22,496 nucleotides of DNA from an uncultured Archangium sp. (GTDB taxonomy: Bacteria; Myxococcota; Myxococcia; Myxococcales; Myxococcaceae). How positions within the stretch are numbered: the stretch's first letter is position 1; each line of letters starts with the position of its first letter. This document shows positions 1 to 6,099 of this stretch, piece after piece. The position numbers and the translations under genes were made by a program. The DNA lies in the NCBI GenBank assembly GCA_946479335.1, contig CAMLFP010000050.1:1-22496 (forward strand), given 5' to 3'. Below the pieces are notes generated by a model. The model did no database searches and was not told where the DNA came from. It saw only the letters and a program-made list of their open reading frames with translations.

Positions 1-119
1 GCGCCGCATCGACGCTGTCGAGCCAGGCCCGCAGGCCGGGCGGCGCGGGATGGTGCTGGGGCGGCGAAGAATGGGGCAAGGGCATCCTCGAAAGAGCGGC
101 TGTCGGGGGCGCATGAAGC

Positions 120-147
120 AAAAAAGCCGGCACCCACGCCGGCTTTT
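120..147 (-). terminator. Rho-independent terminator-like hairpin, better on the minus strand
   Basis: A perfect 10-bp inverted repeat (aaaagccggc / gccggctttt, loop acccac) spans 122-147. Read on the minus strand it ends in six T residues (complement of 120-125). On the plus strand it has only four T before a C. This suggests it ends a minus-strand transcript. A minus-strand stop codon lies just before it (complement of 174-176), preceded by a short plausible C-terminus ending VTVVVEGDIA. That frame is closed by another stop about 22 codons upstream, so a complete gene is not supported. Confidence 0.6.
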
Positions 148-180
148 CTGCTGGGTGCGAAACACGCTGGCGATCAGGCG

Positions 181-1464
181 ATGTCGCCTTCGACCACCAC
201 GGTCACGTCCGCGGTCGCCACCGACATCGAGGTCGAGCCGTTCTATTTCTCCGCGAGCAGCTGCAAGGGTGGCGTCAACGGCTCGGGAACCGACCTGCTC
301 GATGGTGGCGCGCTGTTGATGGCGATGAGCGGCTCCATGCAGTTCCGCGTGCTCGACAACTCAGGCGCTCCGGCGGGAACGACCACCACGGTCCTCCCGT
401 ACTCGTACAACGACGTCGACATGGCGCAGGCCGGCGACGGTTACATCGCGGCGGGTGTCTACGGAGGCACCGAGGTCGACCTCGCGTACGTCGACGCCTT
501 CGGCAACTTCCGCGGCAAACTGGAATATGCGCTCATCTGGAACCCGGGCATCGACTCGCTGCGCGTGGTGCGCGCGAACGGGCGGCGGGCGACGCTGGTG
601 TGGCGAGAGCCGTCGACGGGCATCATGACGCTCCAGGTGGAGGCGTGCATGCCTGCCAACGACGGCGGCTGGGGCTTCAAGACCGCCGCGGCCACGACCT
701 GCCGCAACATCAACGCGACCGACGACGCAGGCTATGTCTACTCGGCGTTCTCGGGCCTCGCGGTCTCCGGCACGGCGTTGGCGATGCCGGGCGTGGGCGC
801 GGACTCCAACGTGAATGACTGGGCCACCACGCAAACCTGCGCCAGCGCGACGGCGACGCGGCAGCTGGGCATCACGTACAGCACGTGGGACGGCGGCTAC
901 GCGTCGGCGCGCTTCTTCACCATCAACGACGACGGCACCGGCAAGAGCGCCGAAACGCAGATGGACTACTGGAACAGCAGCTACTTCGGCGATCAGGAGG
1001 TCGCGTACTTCGTTGGCCCGGACGCCGGTGGCCAGTACTTCTCGAGCTTCGTGCACGTGTCGCCGACGTCGGCGGACCTGGAGATCTGGTCGACGAGCCT
1101 CCCGAGCTACGGCTACGCGTGGGACAGCGCCGCCGCCACGCAGAACGGTTCGTCGTCGATCGCGCGCCCGCGCGTGAGCGCGACGGCCAGCGGTGTGCAG
1201 GTGGTGGCGACGCGGTACGTCGCCGACGACGCCGGGTTCCCCGCGCAGATCATGACGCGCAACTTCGATCTGTTGCGCAACCAGCTCCCTGACGGCACCA
1301 CCGTCGAGATTCCGGTGGGCAGCGGCGCGTGCACCGGCGATCCCAACTGCGTGCCCGGCAACAAGGCCGGCGTGACCAACTGGTACTCGCGCAACCGCAT
1401 CTTCTTCTCGGGGACCGGCTCCGTGCCCTCCGGGAGCTACGACAGCACGCTCACCTGCAACTGA
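181..1464 (+). CDS. Hypothetical Gly/Ser/Thr-rich, probably exported protein; N-terminus uncertain
   Basis: I do not recognise this 427-residue protein. It is rich in Gly, Ser, Thr, Tyr and Trp with alternating hydrophobic stretches, suggesting an all-beta extracellular fold. It has seven cysteines (near residues 28, 156, 174, 220, a closely spaced ACTGDPNC pair, and one in the C-terminal LTCN). Such composition is usual for secreted myxobacterial proteins, yet no signal peptide or lipobox follows the ATG at 181, and no Shine-Dalgarno sequence precedes it. The frame stays open back to base 1, but the upstream translation is Arg/Ala-rich and looks non-coding. The gene may be truncated at its 5' end or joined to foreign sequence there. 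Its stop codon touches the start of the next gene, so the two are probably co-expressed. Function is unknown. Confidence 0.6.
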   Translation: MSPSTTTVTSAVATDIEVEPFYFSASSCKGGVNGSGTDLLDGGALLMAMSGSMQFRVLDNSGAPAGTTTTVLPYSYNDVDMAQAGDGYIAAGVYGGTEVDLAYVDAFGNFRGKLEYALIWNPGIDSLRVVRANGRRATLVWREPSTGIMTLQVEACMPANDGGWGFKTAAATTCRNINATDDAGYVYSAFSGLAVSGTALAMPGVGADSNVNDWATTQTCASATATRQLGITYSTWDGGYASARFFTINDDGTGKSAETQMDYWNSSYFGDQEVAYFVGPDAGGQYFSSFVHVSPTSADLEIWSTSLPSYGYAWDSAAATQNGSSSIARPRVSATASGVQVVATRYVADDAGFPAQIMTRNFDLLRNQLPDGTTVEIPVGSGACTGDPNCVPGNKAGVTNWYSRNRIFFSGTGSVPSGSYDSTLTCN

Positions 1465-2364
1465 ATGCGGCTGCTCAAGGTTGACTCGTTCGCGCCGGAG
1501 GCCCCGCGCCTCCGCGCGCACTTCGACGCGCGCTTCTCAGACCCGCGGCGCGCCGACGGCGGTCGCTTCGTGTGGGACCTCTGGCACGTCGAGCGCCAGT
1601 ACACCGCGCTGCGCACGCCGGCGTGGGAGTACTTCCCCGCGAAGCTGTACGACGCCTTCCATCAGCGCCTCGTGTGGTGGGGCCGTCGCACGCTGGGCTG
1701 CCACGACGTCTCTCCTCCGTGGATGTCGTGTTACGTGAACGGCTGCGAGCAGCGGCTCCACGGCGACCTCCCGCACGGCCCGCTGGCGTTCGTGTTCTCG
1801 CTCACGAATTGGAACCGCCGCACCTTCACCGGCGGCGAGACGCTGCTGCTGCGCGACGAGGTGTTGGACTTCTGGCGCGACTTCGCCTCCACCCGCGCGG
1901 TCGAGGAGCCGGAGGTGCTGGAAGAGGTGCCCGCGCGCTTCAACCGGCTGGTGGTGTTCGACCCGCGCATCCCCCACGGCGTGCGGCGCGTGGAGGGCTC
2001 GATGGACCCGCGCGAAGGGCGCCTGGTGATCCACGGGTGGTTCGTGCAGCCGCGCCCGTTCATCGAAGGGCCGCTGAAAGAGGCCGCGCTCGCCGAGGGC
2101 ATCAACGCCGTCACCGAGGCCATCGCGCCGTCGCTCGAGGCCGGGGTGCCGCTCGCGGGGCTGGTCTCGCTGGGCGTTCAGGTCGGCGCCGATGGGCAGG
2201 TCACGGGGCTCCGCACGCTGGTCGACACCACGCGCAGCCCGATCGAGGCCGAGCGCGAGCGCCGCGCGTTGCTCAAGCTCGCCGCCAAGACGTTGAAATC
2301 GCACCGCTTTCCCCGCGCAAAAGCTGCGAGCCGGGTGACGCTGCCGCTGGTCTTCGAGCGCTGA
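1465..2364 (+). CDS. 2-oxoglutarate/Fe(II)-dependent oxygenase-like protein with TonB/AgmX-like C-terminal domain
   Basis: The 299-residue protein carries the metal and cosubstrate signature of 2OG-Fe(II) dioxygenases: H99-G100-D101, a Gly-Gly-Glu strand motif at 123-125, the distal histidine H171 (FDPRIPHGV) and a candidate 2-oxoglutarate-binding R186 fifteen residues later. Residues 1-200 therefore resemble the prolyl-4-hydroxylase fold. Residues 225-299 look different: a short strand with a D-G turn ([13 protein letters not shown]), a helix, then KSHRFPRA and a final VTLPLVF strand. That arrangement recalls the TonB C-terminal and AgmX/PglI C-terminal domains. No signal peptide is visible, so the protein should be cytoplasmic, which is odd for a TonB-like tail. 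The ATG follows directly on the previous TGA, implying translational coupling. Substrate is unknown. The oxygenase assignment is fairly secure; the tail assignment is inference from pattern. Confidence 0.75.
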   Translation: MRLLKVDSFAPEAPRLRAHFDARFSDPRRADGGRFVWDLWHVERQYTALRTPAWEYFPAKLYDAFHQRLVWWGRRTLGCHDVSPPWMSCYVNGCEQRLHGDLPHGPLAFVFSLTNWNRRTFTGGETLLLRDEVLDFWRDFASTRAVEEPEVLEEVPARFNRLVVFDPRIPHGVRRVEGSMDPREGRLVIHGWFVQPRPFIEGPLKEAALAEGINAVTEAIAPSLEAGVPLAGLVSLGVQVGADGQVTGLRTLVDTTRSPIEAERERRALLKLAAKTLKSHRFPRAKAASRVTLPLVFER

Positions 2365-2474
2365 TCAGAAGCTTGCGAAGGCCGCGAACCTCCTGTTAAG
2401 GGCCGGGCACTCCGCAGCGGTACGCGGGGCGCAGAACCAATACTCACACGTGCTTCTCCAAGCCGGTTCCTGGT

Positions 2475-2497
2475 CTTTTCAACATGGGGTTGAAAAG
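2475..2497 (+). promoter_or_regulatory. Hairpin in the rpsB leader
   Basis: A perfect 9-bp inverted repeat (cttttcaac / gttgaaaag, loop atggg) lies 66 bases before the rpsB ATG within a 199-base gene-free leader. No T-run follows, so it is not an intrinsic terminator. rpsB leaders in other bacteria bind S2 for feedback control; a similar role here is inference only. The rest of the leader (2365-2563) shows no convincing sigma-70 promoter; aatact at 2439-2444 is a weak -10 candidate without a clear -35. Confidence 0.45.
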
Positions 2498-2563
2498 AGG
2501 GCCGGAGGTGTCTGGACGAACCAGAACGCGTGGCGGACACAACCGAATCGAAAGAGCAGAACA

Positions 2564-3517
<954 letters not shown>

Positions 3518-3540
3518 TCAGCACCCGGCTTTCTTTTCGG

Positions 3541-3571
3541 AGCGCCGGCTCGTTGTTCGCGAGTCGGCGCT
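3541..3571 (+). terminator. Terminator or attenuator hairpin between rpsB and tsf
   Basis: A 12-bp stem (agcgccggctcg / cgagtcggcgct, one G-U pair, 7-base loop) is followed by the T-rich run ttcgtttgttt. It sits in the 95-base gap between rpsB and tsf. It could partly terminate or stabilise the rpsB transcript and set the S2:EF-Ts ratio. The T-run is interrupted, so efficiency is uncertain. Confidence 0.55.
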
Positions 3572-3612
3572 TCGTTTGTTTCACCCCAACTTTTTTCTGA
3601 AGGAGAAGTGAC

Positions 3613-4665
3613 ATGGCTGAGATCAGCGCTGCGATGGTGAAAGAGCTCCGCGAGAAGACCGGCGCGGGAATGATGGACTGCAAGAAGGCCCTCACGGAGT
3701 CGCAGGGTGACTTCGCGAAGGCTGAAGAGATCCTCCGCAAGAAGGGCGCGGCGAAGGCCGAGAAGAAGGGCGATCGCGTCGCCGCCGAGGGCCTCATCGG
3801 CCTGATGGTGACCGAAGACGCGCAGCTGGGCGTGCTGGTCGAGGTGAACGCCGAGACCGACTTCGTGGCCAAGAACGCGGAGTTCGTGAAGCTCACCGCG
3901 GGCCTCGTGAAGCACGTCGGTCAGCACAACCCGGCGCACATCGAGGCGCTGCTGGGCCAGATGTTCGAGGGCAGCAAGTCGGTGGCCGACGTGGTCACCG
4001 AGAAGATCGCCACCATCGGCGAGAAGCTCACCGTGCGCCGCTTCGCGCGCCTGCAGGTCGAGGGCGCGGGCGCGGTCGGCAGCTACCTGCACTCCAACGA
4101 GAAGATCGGCGCGCTGGTCGAGATCCTCGGGAGCAACGCGGCCGACGCGAAGGCGCTGGCCAGCGAGCTGGCGATGCAGCTGACCGCGATGAAGCCCCAG
4201 TGGGTGACGCGTGAGCAGGTGCCGGCGGAGACCGTCGAGCAGGAGAAGCGCCTCTACAAGGACGAGCTCCAGAACACCTGGCGCTTCACCATCAAGGACG
4301 GCCCGGCGCGCACCGGCATCCTCCGCACGGAAGACGCGGAGAAGCTGATGGTGGAGATCTCCGGCAAGCTGGAGAAGGTGCCGGTCGAGCAGATCGTCAA
4401 GCGCGAGCAGATCACCAAGCCCGAAGCGATGTGGGACAAGATCATCGGCGGCAAGCTCGAGAAGTTCTACGAGAACAACTGCCTCGTCGATCAGCTCTGG
4501 GTGAAGGACGACAGCAAGAAGGTGAAGGACCTCGTCGCTGAAGCGGGCAAGAAGCTCGGCGCGACGCTGTCGGTCGGCCGCGTGGCGCGCCTCGAAGTGG
4601 GCGAGGGCATCGAGAAGGTGAAGACCGACCTCGCCGCCGAAGTCGCCGCGACGCTCAAGGCGTAA
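3613..4665 (+). CDS. tsf: Elongation factor Ts
   Basis: EF-Ts is the cytoplasmic nucleotide-exchange factor for EF-Tu. The N-terminal UBA-like module (VKELREKTGAGMMDCKKAL) and the TDFV exchange motif (residues 82-85) are intact. Two core subdomains are present, the first ending IGEKLTVRRFARL...GSYLHSNEKIGALVEI and the second ending GRVARLEVGEGIEK. The start is fixed by AAGGAG at 3600-3605, seven bases before the ATG. At 350 residues it is longer than E. coli EF-Ts (283). The excess lies mostly at about residues 218-267, between EQEKRLYKDEL and KPEAMWDKIIGGKLEKFY, where the E. coli protein has only a short helical link. A UMP kinase gene would be expected directly downstream but is displaced by about 4 kb. 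Confidence 0.97.
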   Translation: MAEISAAMVKELREKTGAGMMDCKKALTESQGDFAKAEEILRKKGAAKAEKKGDRVAAEGLIGLMVTEDAQLGVLVEVNAETDFVAKNAEFVKLTAGLVKHVGQHNPAHIEALLGQMFEGSKSVADVVTEKIATIGEKLTVRRFARLQVEGAGAVGSYLHSNEKIGALVEILGSNAADAKALASELAMQLTAMKPQWVTREQVPAETVEQEKRLYKDELQNTWRFTIKDGPARTGILRTEDAEKLMVEISGKLEKVPVEQIVKREQITKPEAMWDKIIGGKLEKFYENNCLVDQLWVKDDSKKVKDLVAEAGKKLGATLSVGRVARLEVGEGIEKVKTDLAAEVAATLKA

Positions 4666-4666
4666 T

Positions 4667-4711
4667 CCTTCTCCCCCGGGGAGAAGGTCTCGCGAAGCGA
4701 GGGATGAGGGG
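4667..4711. repeat. REP-like palindromic element
   Basis: Immediately after tsf there is a 10-bp palindrome, ccttctcccc c ggggagaagg (4667-4687), then a smaller one, ctcgc gaa gcgag (4689-4701), then gatgagggg. This layout (ccttctcccc-ggggagaagg-gaagcgag-gatgagggg) matches a type of interspersed palindrome I know from intergenic regions of many GC-rich proteobacteria and myxobacteria. Only one copy lies in the window, so repetition in the genome is not shown here. Confidence 0.45.
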
Positions 4712-4745
4712 CGAGCTTTCAACGGCTCGCCCTTCTTCATTTTTG
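4709..4745 (+). terminator. Rho-independent terminator after tsf
   Basis: An 8-bp perfect stem (gggcgagc / gctcgccc, 8-base loop) is followed by ttcttcattttt. It should end the rpsB-tsf transcript, separating it from the genes downstream and implying a new promoter for them. Confidence 0.75.
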
Positions 4746-4760
4746 GGGAGAAAACTGGAC

Positions 4761-4776
4761 CTGAACAGGAGTTCAG
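4761..4776 (+). promoter_or_regulatory. LexA-like operator (SOS box candidate)
   Basis: CTGAACAGGAGTTCAG is a perfect 6-4-6 palindrome ending 15 bases before the ATG at 4792. It contains GAAC-N4-GTTC and matches 14 of 16 positions of the M. xanthus LexA consensus as I recall it (CTRHAMRYBYGTTCAG); the two misses are in the spacer. A -10-like TATCCT lies at 4780-4785, so a repressor here would cover the promoter. LexA control is inferred, not shown. Confidence 0.5.
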
Positions 4777-4791
4777 TCGTATCCTGGTCGC

Positions 4792-5235
4792 ATGACCCCT
4801 GATCACGATCTGCTCCCCGCTGAACTCCAGAGACTGCTGCAGCTCTTCTCGTCGCTGCCCGACGTGCGCTTCCCCGACCTCGACGCGTCGACGCTGCAAG
4901 ACGACGTGGCGCGCGTGAAGGACCGCTTCCTCGAGGCGCAGTACATCGAGGCCCAGCTCACCGCGGCGCGCGCGGCGCTCGATGATGAAGGTGAAGCGCT
5001 GCTCAAGAAGGGCCACCGCCTGCTGGGCTACCTGCGCATCTACGCCGAGGCCGATAAGACGCTGCGCGAGAAGGTGAACGCCATCTCGCTGCCGAAGCTG
5101 CGCAAGCCGGCGCCGGTGCCGAACCTGGAGCCGGGCGCGGTGTTGAACCCCGAGGCGCCGAAGAAGCGTGGCCGCCCGCGCAAGGTGCCGACCAGCGACG
5201 CGCTGTTCGCGGAGGCTCCGGCGCCGGTCGCCTGA
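4792..5235 (+). CDS. Hypothetical protein with C-terminal AT-hook
   Basis: This 147-residue protein is not one I can name. Residues 1-100 are predicted mostly helical and charged, with a possible coiled coil around 35-95 (DDVARVKDRFLEAQYIEAQL and onward). A Pro-rich linker at 100-123 leads to a canonical AT-hook, KKRGRPRK (124-131), which in other proteins binds the minor groove of AT-rich DNA. The tail is short and Ala/Pro-rich. It is therefore probably a small DNA-binding or nucleoid-associated protein that may self-associate through its helices. It follows a terminator and has its own promoter region containing the LexA-like palindrome, so it may respond to DNA damage. There is no Shine-Dalgarno sequence, and the ATG lies only seven bases after the -10-like element, which would suit a leaderless transcript. 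Confidence 0.8.
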   Translation: MTPDHDLLPAELQRLLQLFSSLPDVRFPDLDASTLQDDVARVKDRFLEAQYIEAQLTAARAALDDEGEALLKKGHRLLGYLRIYAEADKTLREKVNAISLPKLRKPAPVPNLEPGAVLNPEAPKKRGRPRKVPTSDALFAEAPAPVA

Positions 5236-5262
5236 CGTACGGCTGGTGAGCGGCAGGGCCGT

Positions 5263-6099
5263 GTGCCAGCGTCAAAGGTCATGGTCGCACTGACTGTCGT
5301 CGCGGCGCTGTTGGCCGCCGAGCCGGGGGCTCTCAAGGTCGCTACTGCGGGGCTCAACGTCGTCAACATCGACGCCGCGGAGGGTGAGTTCTACTCGGAG
5401 CACGTCGCGCAGCAGCTCAAGTTCGCGGGGCTCGAGGTGGTGACGGCGCGTGAGATCCAGGCGCTGCTCGGCATGGAGCGTCAGCGCGTGCTGCTCGGCT
5501 GCAACGAGAGCGACTCGTGCATGACGGAGCTGGCCAACGCGCTCGGCGTCGACAGCACGCTGCTTGGTGGGGTCGCGAAGCTCGACGGGCGCTTTCAGGT
5601 GAACCTGAAGCTCATCAGCGCCACGAATGGCAAGACGCTCGCGGTGTTCTCCGACACGGTCTCGTCCTCGGCGGCCGTCATCGAGGCGCTGACGCGTGGC
5701 GCGGAGCAGCTGGCGATCGACGCTTCGCGGGAGATGGGGCGGCCGCTGAAGCCGCTCGCGCGCCCGTTGAGCGTCGTGCCCGGCGTGGTGCTCCTGGCGG
5801 TCGGCGCGGTCGCGGCGGGCGCCGGTGTGGCCGGCCTCGTGTCTTCGGAGAACGCGTACCAGCAGCTCAAGAGCGGCACGCCAGGCGCTGACGGCGCGAC
5901 CTTGAAGACGACTGGGCAGACGACCGGCACGCTGGGCATCGTAGGCGTCGCCGTCGGCGGCGCGGCGTTGGCGGCGGGCGCAGCGTTGCTGGTGGTGAGC
6001 GCGGTGACGCAGCCGGCGTCCGCGACGAAGGCCGGCCCGAAGGTGTCGGCGTGGTTCAGCCCGGGCGCAGGTGGTCTCGTGGTGGGAGGGTCTTTCTGA
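5263..6099 (+). CDS. FlgO/CsgG-like exported membrane protein, function unknown
   Basis: The 278-residue product begins with a hydrophobic segment (VMVALTVVAALLAAEPGAL) typical of a signal peptide. Residues 24-155 form an alpha/beta domain in the style of FlgO or the CsgG/TolB N-terminal domain: a first strand, EFYSEHVAQQLKFAGLEVVT, a C80-x5-C86 pair in GCNESDSCMTELANALGVD, then LLGGVAKLDGRFQVNLKLIS. This C-x5-C plus ALGVD layout is familiar from myxobacterial envelope proteins. Two hydrophobic segments follow (about 169-192 and 222-247), separated by a polar loop, and the chain ends with a Gly-rich tail. The start is GTG 5263 or ATG 5281; neither has a good Shine-Dalgarno sequence. The stop overlaps the next start (TGATG), so it is probably co-translated with the lipoprotein downstream and may share its envelope role. 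Confidence 0.75.
   Translation: MPASKVMVALTVVAALLAAEPGALKVATAGLNVVNIDAAEGEFYSEHVAQQLKFAGLEVVTAREIQALLGMERQRVLLGCNESDSCMTELANALGVDSTLLGGVAKLDGRFQVNLKLISATNGKTLAVFSDTVSSSAAVIEALTRGAEQLAIDASREMGRPLKPLARPLSVVPGVVLLAVGAVAAGAGVAGLVSSENAYQQLKSGTPGADGATLKTTGQTTGTLGIVGVAVGGAALAAGAALLVVSAVTQPASATKAGPKVSAWFSPGAGGLVVGGSF

Noticed and set aside
361..1521. Long minus-strand open frame opposite the first gene
   Set aside because: Its translation is Arg/Ala/His/Val-rich low-complexity sequence, typical of the antisense of GC-rich coding DNA; the plus strand has normal protein composition.
2475..2497. rpsB leader hairpin as an intrinsic terminator
   Set aside because: No T-run follows on the plus strand (agggccgg follows), and it sits just before an essential gene.
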